In this document: in pieces, positions 19,277-30,048 of the stretch | Layout: every line of letters starts with the position of its first letter | How positions within the stretch are numbered: the first letter of the stretch is position 1 | NCBI RefSeq assembly: GCF_000241525.1 | Contig: NZ_AHIL01000025.1 | Span: forward strand, 1 to 64,000 | DNA from: Comamonas testosteroni ATCC 11996 | GTDB taxonomy: Bacteria > Pseudomonadota > Gammaproteobacteria > Burkholderiales > Burkholderiaceae_C | DNA: 64,000 nt | Direction: 5' to 3' | Program-made: the position numbers and the translations under genes | Notes under the pieces: generated by a model | Database searches by the model: none | What the model was told of the DNA's origin: nothing | What the model saw: the letters and a program-made list of their open reading frames with translations, nothing else

Positions 19277-20140
19277 TCAGGCTTTGCCGCCCGCGGCATA
19301 GAGCACCGCTTTGGGCGGACGGCACAGCCCCCAGAAGCGCAGGCCCGTCAGTTCAGCCATGCGCACGCCCATGGAGGTGGGCGCGGAAATCGTGGCCAGC
19401 GCCGCGATGCCGACCTTGGCGCATTTGCGCACCAGTTCATGGCTGCCGCGGCTGGACAGCACTACAAAGCCGGGCTCGCCGAGGCGGCCCGTGCGTGCCA
19501 GCCGGCCAACCAGCTTGTCCAGCGCATTGTGGCGGCCCACGTCTTCGAGCACATCCGTGATGTCGCCCGCCAGCGTGGCCCAGCCTGCGGCATGGATGGC
19601 GCCGGCCTCGGCATTGAGAATCTGGTGTGGCGGCAGGGCGTCAATCGCCTTGAGCACGGTGGCTGCGTCGACCTGCTCCAGCCAGTCCTGGTGCGGTAAG
19701 GCGTCAAACGACAGGTCCAGCGCCGCAAAGCTCTCGACTCCACAGACGCCGCAACCCGTGCGGCCGGTCATGCTGCGGCGCCTGTCCTTGAGCCGGGCAA
19801 AGCAGCGCGAGGCGATGTCGAGCTGCACTTCCATGCCGTCCATGCCTTCGGGCAGGCCGGCTGCCGCGGCAGACACGGGGCGGGCTTCGATGCCGTAGCA
19901 GTCAGCGGCGCTGTCGATGATGCCCTCGGTCAGCGCAAAGCCCCGTGCAAAGTCTTCCACATCGGTGGGCGAGCCCATCATCACCGCATGCGAGATGCCG
20001 TTGAAGACCAGCGCGATCGGCACCTCGGCCGCCAGCACGCGCTCCTGCCGCTCCTGTTGCCCGGCGTGGAAAAAGCTCACGGCATGGATGTGCAGCGGTG
20101 CTATCGGCTGGGCAGGGATGGGGCAGGCGGACTCGGTCAT
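19277..20140 (-). CDS. fdhD: Formate dehydrogenase accessory sulfurtransferase FdhD
   Basis: 287 aa from ATG 20140. FdhD passes sulfur from IscS to the bis-MGD cofactor, which formate dehydrogenase needs for activity. The sulfur-carrying motif is present as RTGCGVCGVES; the GGR-type region and the C-terminal SRGSHELVRKCAKVGIAALATISAPTS in the family's core are also visible. The same frame is open up to 21328, but the extra 396 residues are the antisense of fdhE and are not coding. Last gene of the fdh cluster, 77 bp after fdhE. Confidence 0.94.
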   Translation of the reverse strand: MTESACPIPAQPIAPLHIHAVSFFHAGQQERQERVLAAEVPIALVFNGISHAVMMGSPTDVEDFARGFALTEGIIDSAADCYGIEARPVSAAAAGLPEGMDGMEVQLDIASRCFARLKDRRRSMTGRTGCGVCGVESFAALDLSFDALPHQDWLEQVDAATVLKAIDALPPHQILNAEAGAIHAAGWATLAGDITDVLEDVGRHNALDKLVGRLARTGRLGEPGFVVLSSRGSHELVRKCAKVGIAALATISAPTSMGVRMAELTGLRFWGLCRPPKAVLYAAGGKA

Positions 20141-20217
20141 GGGCTGATGATAGTCAGCAGGCGCATCCCTTGCCGGCAAGGGGCGGACTCCGGCTCGGGG
20201 CTTTGCGCAGCGCGGGC

Positions 20218-21168
20218 CTAGGCCAGCAGCGGCAGCATCAGCGGGTTGATGCCGCTGCGCGCAAGCTCTTTTTCCTCCATCTCGGCATCCAGGGCCAGAC
20301 TGGCCAGGTCGTCGGCCACCAGTTCCAGCTGGTGGTCCGCCTGCTGGTAGAAGGCCTTGAGGTAGGTCTTGCACTCGTTGCAGCTCTCGGCCTTGATGGG
20401 CGCTTTTTCGTCTTCCAGGCACCAGTAGTCCAGTGCATGCGTGCTGTCGCAGTTGCTGCACTTGCTGCGCACCACATGCCACTGGCATTCGCACAGGCTG
20501 CATTGCAGATAGCGCACACCGGCCTGGGCGCCACCGAGCACCAGACTGCCGGTGGGTACATGGCCGCAGACGGGGCAAAGATGGCGCTGCTCGCCTGGCT
20601 CGGCCCGGCCGGCGGCGGGCAACTGGCTGGCCAGCTGGCGCCAGTACAGCGACAGCGCGCTCCACAGCAGCTGGGCCACGCCCGCTTCGGGCAGGACCGC
20701 GTCGTCGGGCAGTGCTTCGCTGCGCAGGGCCGTCAGCAGGGCGTCGGCCCAGGCCTGGCGCTGCGTGGCATCGGCCTGCTGCAAGCGCGCCAATGCCTGG
20801 CGGATGGCGGCAGTCTGCATGCCAGGCTGCTGTGTCATGCGGTTCAGCAGCTCGTCGAGCAGGGCCAGCCAGTGGGCCGAGCGAGGCCATTGGGCCGAAT
20901 GCAAAGGCGTTTGCGTGTGCTGTTGCAGGGCCGCACCCAGGCCGGCTGCTTCCTGCTCGGGCAGGGGCAGGGCCTCGGCCGTGGCCTGCTGGGCACCGGC
21001 CAGCTCGGCGGCCCACAGCAGATACTCGGCCATGGCATGGCCCTGGGCCAGATGCTGCAGGCGGCTGGCGCGAGCCGCATAGGGCAGTCTGGCGGCGGGC
21101 AGTTGAACGGGAGCGATATGGCCCACACCCGGCGAGCGTTCGGACTCGGGAACCAGATGGATGCTCAT
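20218..21168 (-). CDS. fdhE: Formate dehydrogenase accessory protein FdhE
   Basis: 316 aa rubredoxin-like protein that binds the catalytic subunit of the membrane-bound formate dehydrogenase and helps its maturation. Four CxxC pairs are visible: LCPVCG, QCSLCEC, KCSNCDS and SCNECKT, typical of the FdhE iron-binding domain. Starts within the ATGA overlap with the gamma-subunit gene (21165-21168). Confidence 0.93.
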   Translation of the reverse strand: MSIHLVPESERSPGVGHIAPVQLPAARLPYAARASRLQHLAQGHAMAEYLLWAAELAGAQQATAEALPLPEQEAAGLGAALQQHTQTPLHSAQWPRSAHWLALLDELLNRMTQQPGMQTAAIRQALARLQQADATQRQAWADALLTALRSEALPDDAVLPEAGVAQLLWSALSLYWRQLASQLPAAGRAEPGEQRHLCPVCGHVPTGSLVLGGAQAGVRYLQCSLCECQWHVVRSKCSNCDSTHALDYWCLEDEKAPIKAESCNECKTYLKAFYQQADHQLELVADDLASLALDAEMEEKELARSGINPLMLPLLA

Positions 21169-21827
21169 CGTGTGCTCCCTGTCTTGGCTTTGCCTGCTGC
21201 CGCAGGTTTGGCGCTGATCTCCTCATGCCAGCGGTCGTGATGGGCGCGGGCCCAGGCATGGCTGACATAGCCGGTGACCATGCCGCGGATCGAACCCTTG
21301 ACCCAGAAGGCCAGATAGATATGGCCAAGGATCAGCAGGATCAGGCCCACGCCCGCCAGAGCGTGCAGCGCCAGCGCGACACGCAGCACGGGAATCGGGA
21401 ACAGATGGGCGAAGTAGGCGCGCCAGATCACCAGGCCGGTGAGCAGCAGCACGCAGATCAGGCTCATGATGCCCCAGAACAGCAGCTTCTGGCCTGCGTT
21501 GTACTTGCCGATGCGCAGCCGCTGGCTGTGGTCTCCTGCCACCACCGTTTTCACGTTCTCCACCCAGATGCGGTCTTCCCTGACGAACAGGTTGTATTTC
21601 ACAAAGCGCACGAACAGATAGACCAGGGCCACGAACACCACGATGCCGAAGAAGGGGTGCAGCAGCCGCGCCAGCTGCGGCGTGCCGAAGACGCTGTTGA
21701 GCCAGTTCAGGCTGGGAAACACCCAGGACAGGCCCGACATGGCGACCAGAAAGAAACACACCACCATGGCCCAGTGGCAGAGGCGATCGGGCAGCGGGGT
21801 GCGCAAGATCATGCGGTCTTTGTTCAT
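21165..21827 (-). CDS. fdoI: Formate dehydrogenase, cytochrome b556 gamma subunit
   Basis: 220 aa integral membrane subunit with four membrane segments (about residues 18-40, 55-75, 113-135, 150-175) and histidines in or near them ([32 protein letters not shown]) that ligate two b-type haems and pass electrons to quinone. Belongs to the FdnI/FdoI family. 4-bp overlaps with both neighbours show one operon. The C-terminal 30 residues are a charged tail. Confidence 0.93.
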   Translation of the reverse strand: MNKDRMILRTPLPDRLCHWAMVVCFFLVAMSGLSWVFPSLNWLNSVFGTPQLARLLHPFFGIVVFVALVYLFVRFVKYNLFVREDRIWVENVKTVVAGDHSQRLRIGKYNAGQKLLFWGIMSLICVLLLTGLVIWRAYFAHLFPIPVLRVALALHALAGVGLILLILGHIYLAFWVKGSIRGMVTGYVSHAWARAHHDRWHEEISAKPAAAGKAKTGSTR

Positions 21828-22729
21828 GCCGTTTCTCCTTTCTTGGCGCGGTCATCGCCCGCATCGTCTTCGTCGATCTCGTTGGGGCCGGTGGCCATGT
21901 AGTGGGCCGCAGCACCGGCCAGCGTGGCCACGAAGCCCAGGGCGGCCAGCGGCTTGAACCAGCCCTTCCAGCCCTCGACCACGGCGCTGATCTTGGGGTC
22001 CTTGGGCAGCTTGTGATAGAGCTCGGGCTGGTCGGCATGGTGCAGCACATACATCACATGGGTGCCGCCCACGCCTTGCGGGTCGTAGATGCCGGCCTGG
22101 TCAAAGCCGCGGGTCTTCATCTCCTGCACGCGGCCTTCGGCCTTGACCAGCATGTCGTCCTTGCTGCCGAACGCGATGGCGCCCGTGGGGCAGGTCTTGA
22201 CGCAGGCCGGCTCCTGGCCCACAGCCACGCGGTCCGAGCACAGCGTGCACTTGTAGGCCTTGTTGTCCTTCTTGCTGATGCGCGGGATGTTGAAAGGGCA
22301 GCCGGCCACGCAGTAGCCGCAGCCAATGCATTGCTCGGACTGGAAGTCAACAATGCCGTTGGCGTACTGCACGATGGCACCGGGCTGGGGGCAGGCCTTC
22401 AGACAGCCCGGGTCTTCGCAGTGCATGCAGCCGTCCTTGCGGATCAGCCACTCCAGCTTGCCCTGCTCGTTGACATACTCGTCAAAGCGCATCAGCGTCC
22501 AGCTCTCGGGCGAGAGATCGCGTGGGTTGTCGTAGACGCCGAAGTTCTCGCCCACATCGTCGCGCAGATCGTTCCATTCGCTGCAGGCCACCTGGCAGGC
22601 CTTGCAGCCAATGCAGATGCTGACGTCGATGAGTTTGGCGACCTCTGCCTTGTGGTCACGGGCGCGCGCGGCGGGCGTGAGCCCGTTGGTGGCCGAGCGC
22701 CGCACGATATCTTGGGATTGCATGGTCAT
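21824..22729 (-). CDS. fdoH: Formate dehydrogenase, iron-sulfur beta subunit
   Basis: 301 aa. Four [4Fe-4S] binding groups are visible: [38 protein letters not shown] and CTLCSDRV...CVKTCP. A single C-terminal membrane anchor ([17 protein letters not shown]) matches FdnH/FdoH. It wires the periplasmic catalytic subunit to the cytochrome b subunit. Starts 11 bp after the alpha subunit stop. Confidence 0.95.
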   Translation of the reverse strand: MTMQSQDIVRRSATNGLTPAARARDHKAEVAKLIDVSICIGCKACQVACSEWNDLRDDVGENFGVYDNPRDLSPESWTLMRFDEYVNEQGKLEWLIRKDGCMHCEDPGCLKACPQPGAIVQYANGIVDFQSEQCIGCGYCVAGCPFNIPRISKKDNKAYKCTLCSDRVAVGQEPACVKTCPTGAIAFGSKDDMLVKAEGRVQEMKTRGFDQAGIYDPQGVGGTHVMYVLHHADQPELYHKLPKDPKISAVVEGWKGWFKPLAALGFVATLAGAAAHYMATGPNEIDEDDAGDDRAKKGETA

Positions 22730-22740
22730 GGGTGCTCGCC

Positions 22741-25700
22741 TTATGCCTTTTCGATGTTGACCAGAAAGGCCTTGAACTCGGGGGTCTGGGCATTGGCATC
22801 GCCGATGCCGGGGCTCAGCGTATTGGCCAGATAGCCCTTGCGCGTCGTGCCTTCATAGCCCCAGTGGCAGGGGATGCCGATCTGCTCGATCTCCTGGCCA
22901 TCGACCTGCAGCGTCATCACGCGCTTGGTCACCACGGCCTTGCCCTTGATGTGACCGCGCTTGCTGGAGACCCGGATCATGTCGCCGGCCTTGATGCCTT
23001 TCCTGTCGGCCAGCTTTTCCGACAGCTCGATGAACTGCTCGGGCTGCACGATGGCGTTCAGGCGCGAGTGCTTGGTCCAGTGGCGGAACATCTCGGTGAT
23101 GGAGTAGGTCGTGGCCACATAGGGGAACTGCTCGCGTGAGCCCATGCGGGCCGCGTCGTCGGCGAACACGCGCGCCACGGGGCTCTTGCTGACCTTGGGA
23201 TGCAGCGGATTGGCTGCAATCGGGCTTTCGGTGGGCTCGTAGTGCTCGGGGAAGGGACCATCGTTCATGCCCTTGGCCGAGAACAGGCGTCCCAGGCCTT
23301 CGGGCTGCATGATGAAGGGGCTCACGCCGCTGTTGGGTGCAGCGGTCAGGGGATAGTCGGGAACGTCGGAGCCGCCCCATTTCCTGCCATCCCAATGCAG
23401 GATCTGGCGCTTGGGGTCCCAGGGCCTGCCGGCCGGGTCGGCCGAGGCGCGGTTGTACAGCAGACGGCGATTGGCCGGCCAGGCCCAGGCCCAGCCTGGC
23501 GTGTTGCCCAGGCCGGTGTCGGTGTTGTCGCGGCGGGCCATCTGGTTGCCAGCCTCGGTCCACGAGCCGGCAAAGATCCAGCAGTAGCTGGAGGTCGTGC
23601 CGTCGTCGCGCAGCATGCCGAAGTCGGACAGCAGCTCGCCCTTTTTGGCAATCAGCTTGCCGTTGTCGTCGAACAGATCGGCCAGTGCGTAGCCGTTGGC
23701 TTCCTTGGCCACTTCCTCGGGATGGGGGTCGTGGGGGTCATGGTAGTCCCAGCGCATATTCATCAAGGGCTCGGGGCAGGTTCCGCCTTCCTTGGCGTAC
23801 AGCTCGCGCAGCTTCATGAAGATGCCGCCCAGGATGCGGCCGTCGTGGCGTGCCTCGAACGGCGGCTCCTGCGCGGCCCAGTGCCATTGCAGCCAGCGGC
23901 CGGAGTTGACGATGGCGCCGTTCTCCTCGGCAAAGCAGGAAGAGGGCAGGCGGAACACCGTGGTCTGGATCTTCGCGGGATCCACGTCGTTGAACTCGCC
24001 GTGGTTCTTCCAGAAGGTGGAGGTCTCGGTCTGCAGCGGATCGATGATGACGAGGAACTTCAGCTTGGACAGGGCGTCGCGGATCTTGCCCGAGTCGGGC
24101 ATGGCGGCCACGGGGTTGAAGCCCTGGGCGATGTAGCCGTTGACCTTGCCGCGATACATCAGGTCGAAGTAGGCCAGCATGTCGTAGCTGCGGTCCCACT
24201 TGGGCAGCCAGTCGTAGCCCCAGCTGTTCTCGCGCGTGGCGTGCTCGCCGTACAGATCCTTCATCAGGCTGACGAAGAACTTGGGCGTGTTCTTCCAGTA
24301 GTTGACCTGGCCGGGCAGGTCGGCCTTGGGCGTGGCGTCCGCCAGGTACTGCTCTATGGTCTGCTGCCTGTCCTCGGGCAGGTTCAGATAGCCGGGCAGG
24401 CGGGTAGAGAGCAGGCCCAGGTCGGTATAGCCCTGGATGTTGGAGTGACCGCGCAGCGCGTTGACACCGCCGCCGGCCATGCCGATATTGCCCAGCAGCA
24501 GCTGGATCATGGCTGCGCCGCGGATGATTTGTGCGCCGGCCGTGTGGTGGGTCCAGCCCAGGGCATAGAGGAAGGTGGCCGTGCGGTCCGGCACGCAGGT
24601 GCTGGCCAGTTGCTCGCATACATGCAAGAAGTCGGCGACCTGGGTGCCGGTGATGGTCTGCACCATCTCGGGCGTGTAGCGCTCCACATGCTTTTTCAGC
24701 AGGTTCAGCACGCAGCGCGGGTGCTGCAGGCTCTCGTCGGTGAGGGCATGGCCTTCGGCATTGCGCTCGTAGGTCCAGCTGGATTTGTCGTAGGCCTTCC
24801 TGTCGGCGTCGTAGCCGCTGAACAGGCCTTCGTCAAAGCCATAGTCCTCGCGCACGATCAGGCTGGCATTGGTATAGGCCTTGACGTATTCGTGCTGGAT
24901 CTTGTCGTGCTGCAGCAGGTAGTTGACCACGCCCATGAGAAAGGCGGCGTCCGAGCCCGCACGGATGGGGGCGTAGAAGTCGGCCACCGAGGCTGTGCGG
25001 TTGAAGCGCGGGTCCACCACCATGAGGTGAGCCTTGTTGTGGATCTTGGCTTCGATGGCCCACTTGAAGCCCACGGGGTGGGCTTCGGCGGGGTTGCCGC
25101 CCATGACCAGGATCACATTGGCGTTCTTGATATCCACCCAGTGGTTGGTCATCGCGCCGCGACCGAAAGAGGGCGCCAGGGCCGACACCGTGGGGCCGTG
25201 GCACAGGCGGGCCTGGCAGTCGAAGCCCACCATGCCCAGCGCGCGGCCGAAGCGGAAGTCCAGGATGCCGGTTTCGTTGGAGGCGGCCGACGAGGCCAGC
25301 ATGCCGGTGCTGAGCCAGCGGTTGACGCGCTGGCCCTTGTCGTTCTTTTCGATGAAGTTGGCGTCGCGATCGTCCTTGAGCAGGCGCGCGATGCGTTCGT
25401 TGGCTTCGTCCCAGCTGATGCGCTTCCACTCGTTGCTGCCGGCTTCACGCACCTCGGGGTATTTCAGGCGCTGGTCCGAATGGATGTAGTCCAGGGCCCC
25501 GGCACCCTTGGGGCACAGCGAGCCGCGGCTGACGGGGTGGTCGGGGTCGCCCTCGATGTGGAAGATCCTGGACTTGGCGTTCTTGGCGCCGTCGCCCAGG
25601 CTGTACATCAGCATGCCGCAGCCCACCGAGCAGTAGGTGCAGTTGTTGCGGGTTTCCTTGGCGCGCAGCAGCTTGTACTGGCGGGGCAGTGTGGCCATGG

Positions 25701-25794
25701 CCACCGATGGGGCAAAGCCCAGAGATGCAGCAGTGGCGCCGGAGATGCCGGCACCGCACAGCTTGAAGAAACGTCTTCTGCCGTGATTCATCAT
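22741..25794 (-). CDS. fdoG: Formate dehydrogenase, catalytic alpha subunit (Mo-bis-MGD, Cys form)
   Basis: 1017 aa. Twin-arginine signal [14 protein letters not shown] followed by a hydrophobic stretch and AMA cleavage site, so the folded subunit is exported to the periplasm. The N-terminal [4Fe-4S] site is Cys52, Cys55, Cys59 and Cys94. The metal ligand position is Cys198 in [10 protein letters not shown], where E. coli FdnG/FdoG have selenocysteine; the His of the pair is next to it. C-terminal molybdopterin-dinucleotide-binding domain from about residue 870. Upstream Mo-uptake genes and downstream fdhE/fdhD fit its cofactor needs. It could use tungsten; sequence cannot tell. Confidence 0.95.
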   Translation of the reverse strand: MMNHGRRRFFKLCGAGISGATAASLGFAPSVAMATLPRQYKLLRAKETRNNCTYCSVGCGMLMYSLGDGAKNAKSRIFHIEGDPDHPVSRGSLCPKGAGALDYIHSDQRLKYPEVREAGSNEWKRISWDEANERIARLLKDDRDANFIEKNDKGQRVNRWLSTGMLASSAASNETGILDFRFGRALGMVGFDCQARLCHGPTVSALAPSFGRGAMTNHWVDIKNANVILVMGGNPAEAHPVGFKWAIEAKIHNKAHLMVVDPRFNRTASVADFYAPIRAGSDAAFLMGVVNYLLQHDKIQHEYVKAYTNASLIVREDYGFDEGLFSGYDADRKAYDKSSWTYERNAEGHALTDESLQHPRCVLNLLKKHVERYTPEMVQTITGTQVADFLHVCEQLASTCVPDRTATFLYALGWTHHTAGAQIIRGAAMIQLLLGNIGMAGGGVNALRGHSNIQGYTDLGLLSTRLPGYLNLPEDRQQTIEQYLADATPKADLPGQVNYWKNTPKFFVSLMKDLYGEHATRENSWGYDWLPKWDRSYDMLAYFDLMYRGKVNGYIAQGFNPVAAMPDSGKIRDALSKLKFLVIIDPLQTETSTFWKNHGEFNDVDPAKIQTTVFRLPSSCFAEENGAIVNSGRWLQWHWAAQEPPFEARHDGRILGGIFMKLRELYAKEGGTCPEPLMNMRWDYHDPHDPHPEEVAKEANGYALADLFDDNGKLIAKKGELLSDFGMLRDDGTTSSYCWIFAGSWTEAGNQMARRDNTDTGLGNTPGWAWAWPANRRLLYNRASADPAGRPWDPKRQILHWDGRKWGGSDVPDYPLTAAPNSGVSPFIMQPEGLGRLFSAKGMNDGPFPEHYEPTESPIAANPLHPKVSKSPVARVFADDAARMGSREQFPYVATTYSITEMFRHWTKHSRLNAIVQPEQFIELSEKLADRKGIKAGDMIRVSSKRGHIKGKAVVTKRVMTLQVDGQEIEQIGIPCHWGYEGTTRKGYLANTLSPGIGDANAQTPEFKAFLVNIEKA

Positions 25795-26174
25795 GTGTTG
25801 TTTTCTTCAACCGCGCTCCCATGACCATGGAGGGCGTTAGGTTTGCAGGTGGCTGCATGCGCAGATGCAGCCACCCGTGAGCCGGGGGAACAGCCCGGAC
25901 TCGGGGCCTCGACCTTGACGATTGCTCACACATTGCCGGACCTCACGGGCCACGTCGAATGTTGAGGGATGCCAATGGCAAGCAATTGAACCGGCTCGCA
26001 CAGCCAGGTTCGCAAAGCGAGGAAGCGCGACAAAAGCCCTCAAGCTTTTTGTCGTTTGACTCTTAGATAAAGGTCAAAGGATCGCGAATCTATTCAGTAA
26101 GCGAATGTTTGTCCAGCAAAGGCTAGTGCAGGCCTCGGGTATGAAACGGAAAATTCTTGATTTGCATCAAGTAT
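25795..26174. promoter_or_regulatory. Regulatory gap upstream of the formate dehydrogenase operon
   Basis: About 380 bp between modC and fdoG with no gene. It holds an FNR/Anr box (26157-26170), an inverted repeat 26028-26054 (CGACAAAAGC against GCTTTTTGTCG, loop of 6), and a degenerate TCGC-N-GCGA dyad at 26082-26104 that could be a weak ModE site. I cannot assign a -10 with confidence. Confidence 0.6.
26157..26170 (-). promoter_or_regulatory. FNR/Anr-type binding site
   Basis: TTGATTTGCATCAA is a perfect match to TTGAT-N4-ATCAA. It sits 4 nt after the modC stop and about 360 bp upstream of fdoG. FNR/Anr proteins activate anaerobic respiratory genes, so control of the dehydrogenase operon from a distal promoter is a fair inference. 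The distance is long, so a second closer promoter is possible. Confidence 0.65.
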
Positions 26175-27260
26175 TTAGTCCAGCAGCGCCATTCCCTTGA
26201 TCTGTGCATACACCGGCATGCCGGCCTGCAACTGCAAGGCCTTGGCCGAGTGCTGGGTGATTCTGGCCAGCAGCTGGGTGCCGCCCGCCTGCAGCGAAAC
26301 CATGACCTGCCCCGGACCATCCTCGCGCAGGCCCAGCACCTGCACTGGCAGGATGTTGAGAATGCTGCTGCCCTCGGGCCTGAGCAGACTCAGGCTGACA
26401 TCGCGTGCCTGCACGCGCAGCGGTACCTGGCTGCCCAATTCGCGCGGACGGGCCATGACGAGTTGGAGCCTGCCTCCGTCAAAGATCAGCGTGCTCAGAT
26501 GGTCGGCCGCGTCATGGTCATGCACCGCGGCGTGGACCACGCTGGAGGCCACGTCGCCATGGGCCAGCGGCAGATCGAGGCTGGATAGCAGCTCGGTGAC
26601 GGAGCCCTGCGCCAGCACCTTGCCCGCACCAAGCAACACCATGTGCTGGGCCAGGCGCGCGACCTCGTCCATGGAGTGGCTGACATAGATCACTGGAATC
26701 CGCAGACGCCGCTGCAACTGCTCCAGATAGGGCAGGACTTCGGCCTTGCGCTGGGCGTCGAGCGCTGCCAGAGGCTCGTCCATGAGCAGTACTTCGGGAC
26801 TGGTGGCCAGCGCTCTTGCAATCGCCACGCGCTGGCGTTCGCCGCCCGATAGCGTGGCAGGCATGCGATCCATCAGATGGGCGATGCCCAGTAGCTCCAC
26901 GGCCCGCTCCTTGGAGACCTTGCGGCGTTCCTGCGGCGTGCGCTTGAGACCGTAATCGATATTGCGCTGCACCGACAGATGAGGAAACAGGCTGGCCTCC
27001 TGGAACACATAGCCGAGTGCGCGCTGGTGCGTGGGCAGCCATTGCCGGCTGGCGTCGTCCTGCCATACGGTCTGGTTGACGGTGACGCGGCCTTGCGCGC
27101 GCTCAAGCCCGGCGAGGCTGCGCAGGCAGGTGGTCTTGCCGCAGCCCGAGGGGCCGAACAGGGCCGTCACCCCGTGGCCGGGAAGCTGCAGATCCACATC
27201 GAGTTCAAAGTCCGGCCGGCTCAGCCTGAGCTGTGCGGTGATGAAATTGGTGGCTGTCAT
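26175..27260 (-). CDS. modC: Molybdate ABC transporter, ATP-binding protein
   Basis: 361 aa. Walker A GPSGCGKTT near residue 36, signature LSGGERQRVAIARAL, Walker B LLMDEPLAALD and H-loop VIYVSHSMDE. A C-terminal Mop/TOBE domain with VRARD-like core (SQVPLRVQARDVSLSLLRPEGSSILNILPV in two parts) binds oxyanion and gives feedback. Energises molybdate import. Starts in a 4-bp overlap with modB. Confidence 0.95.
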   Translation of the reverse strand: MTATNFITAQLRLSRPDFELDVDLQLPGHGVTALFGPSGCGKTTCLRSLAGLERAQGRVTVNQTVWQDDASRQWLPTHQRALGYVFQEASLFPHLSVQRNIDYGLKRTPQERRKVSKERAVELLGIAHLMDRMPATLSGGERQRVAIARALATSPEVLLMDEPLAALDAQRKAEVLPYLEQLQRRLRIPVIYVSHSMDEVARLAQHMVLLGAGKVLAQGSVTELLSSLDLPLAHGDVASSVVHAAVHDHDAADHLSTLIFDGGRLQLVMARPRELGSQVPLRVQARDVSLSLLRPEGSSILNILPVQVLGLREDGPGQVMVSLQAGGTQLLARITQHSAKALQLQAGMPVYAQIKGMALLD

Positions 27261-27937
27261 GCGCGGCGCTCCGCTTTGGGTTGCAGCCAGTTCAAAGCCA
27301 GCAGCACGATGAAGGAGAACACCACCATGCCGGCCGCCAGCATATGGGCGTGGCCGTACTCCATGGCTTCCACATGGTCGTAAATCTGTACCGAGACCAC
27401 GCGTGTCACGCCGGGGATATTGCCGCCCAGCATCAGCACCACGCCGAATTCGCCCACGGTGTGGGCAAAGGTCAGCACGGCGGCAGTGATGAATCCGGGG
27501 CGCGCCAGCGGCAGTGCAACGGTCAGAAAACGGTCCAGCGGACTGGCGCCCAGGCTGGCCGCCGCTTCCATGGGGCGCGGTCCCAGGGCTTCAAACGCGC
27601 GCTGCAGCGGCTGAACGGTAAATGGCATGGAGTAGATCAGCGAGCCCACCACCAGACCGGCAAAGGTGAACGGCAGATTTCCCAGGCCCATGGCCTGCGT
27701 GAGCTTGCCTATGGGCCCGTTGGGGCCCATGGTGACCAGCAGATAAAAGCCGATGACGGTGGGCGGCAGCACCAGCGGCAGCGCAACCACGGCACCGATC
27801 GGGCCACGCCAGCGCGAACGGGTATGGGCCAGCCACCAGGCCAGCGGTGTGCACAACAGCATGAGCAGCACGGTGGTCACGCCCGCGAGCTTGAGCGTGA
27901 GCCAGATGGCTGCGTAGTCTTCGGCATTCAGTTGCAT
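27257..27937 (-). CDS. modB: Molybdate ABC transporter, permease
   Basis: 226 aa from ATG 27937 (MQLNAEDY). A frame open to 27976 would begin in the 76-bp repeat element and is unlikely. About five membrane segments and the EAA loop (MEAAASLGASPLDRFLTVALPLARPG) that contacts ModC. The C-terminal GEFGVVLMLGGNIPG is the ModB signature. Separated from modA by a terminator and a repeat element, so its transcription either reads through the terminator or starts within the gap. Confidence 0.94.
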   Translation of the reverse strand: MQLNAEDYAAIWLTLKLAGVTTVLLMLLCTPLAWWLAHTRSRWRGPIGAVVALPLVLPPTVIGFYLLVTMGPNGPIGKLTQAMGLGNLPFTFAGLVVGSLIYSMPFTVQPLQRAFEALGPRPMEAAASLGASPLDRFLTVALPLARPGFITAAVLTFAHTVGEFGVVLMLGGNIPGVTRVVSVQIYDHVEAMEYGHAHMLAAGMVVFSFIVLLALNWLQPKAERRA

Positions 27938-27951
27938 GGAATCAAAAACAG

Positions 27952-28027
27952 GACTTGCGCAAACAAGTATGCACAACGGACATCTCTATCGGCAAAGCAC
28001 CATGTCCGATCCGAATTTGCGCAAGTC
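27952..28027. repeat. 76-bp element with terminal inverted repeats, copy 1
   Basis: Ends GACTTGCGCAAA (27952-27963) and TTTGCGCAAGTC (28016-28027) are perfect 12-bp inverted repeats. The reverse complement aligns along its length with 29889-29964, which is also 76 bp. It lies between modB and the modA terminator. It is followed on the right by a run of eight A. Confidence 0.8.
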
Positions 28028-28029
28028 GT

Positions 28030-28078
28030 AAAAAAAAGACCCTTGGAGCGCCCAGCTTAGCCGAGCAGCGCCAAGGGT
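28030..28078 (-). terminator. Rho-independent terminator after modA
   Basis: On the minus strand ACCCTTGGCGC pairs with GCGCTCCAAGGGT (one bulge) and is followed by eight U residues. It lies 42 nt after the modA stop and before modB, so modA can be expressed in excess over modBC. Confidence 0.85.
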
Positions 28079-28119
28079 AGAGCGGATTGGTTTGAGCTCT
28101 GGGACTTGCCGGCCAGGCG

Positions 28120-29884
<1,765 letters not shown>

Positions 29885-29888
29885 GCAC

Positions 29889-29964
29889 GACCTGCGCAAA
29901 CTCGGATCTGACTTGGTGTTTTGTCGGTAGGCATGCCTGCTGGACATTCTTGTTGGCGCAAGCC
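29889..29964. repeat. 76-bp element with terminal inverted repeats, copy 2
   Basis: Ends GACCTGCGCAAA (29889-29900) and TTGGCGCAAGCC (29953-29964) form imperfect inverted repeats. It matches copy 1 in inverted orientation, has the same length, and is also followed by eight A and a hairpin. It begins 4 nt after the modE stop. Confidence 0.75.
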
Positions 29965-30000
29965 AAAAAAAAGACCGCCGATCCTTTCAGATGGGCGGTC
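29965..30000 (-). terminator. Rho-independent terminator of the Bug gene at 30049
   Basis: On the minus strand GACCGCC pairs with GGCGGTC around a 14-nt loop, followed by eight U residues. The plus-strand side (GGCGGTC then AAAAGG) is not a U-tract, so it serves the minus-strand gene. Confidence 0.88.
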
Positions 30001-30048
30001 AAAAGGGAGTTTTCGGGCAACCGGACTCCCACGTTGAACTGAAATTTC

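Noticed and set aside
20141..21328. A long N-terminal extension of FdhD
   Set aside because: The extra frame is Arg/Ser/Pro-rich and lies across fdhE, which has clear CxxC motifs in another frame. FdhD homology starts at 20140.
23200..25824. A plus-strand open frame of 874 codons opposite fdoG
   Set aside because: Antisense shadow of the formate dehydrogenase gene with no family resemblance; same for 14933-17026 opposite the 770-aa gene.
26082..26104. A second ModE operator upstream of the fdh operon
   Set aside because: Only TCGC and GCGA ends match; the arms otherwise disagree. Kept as a note, not as a feature.
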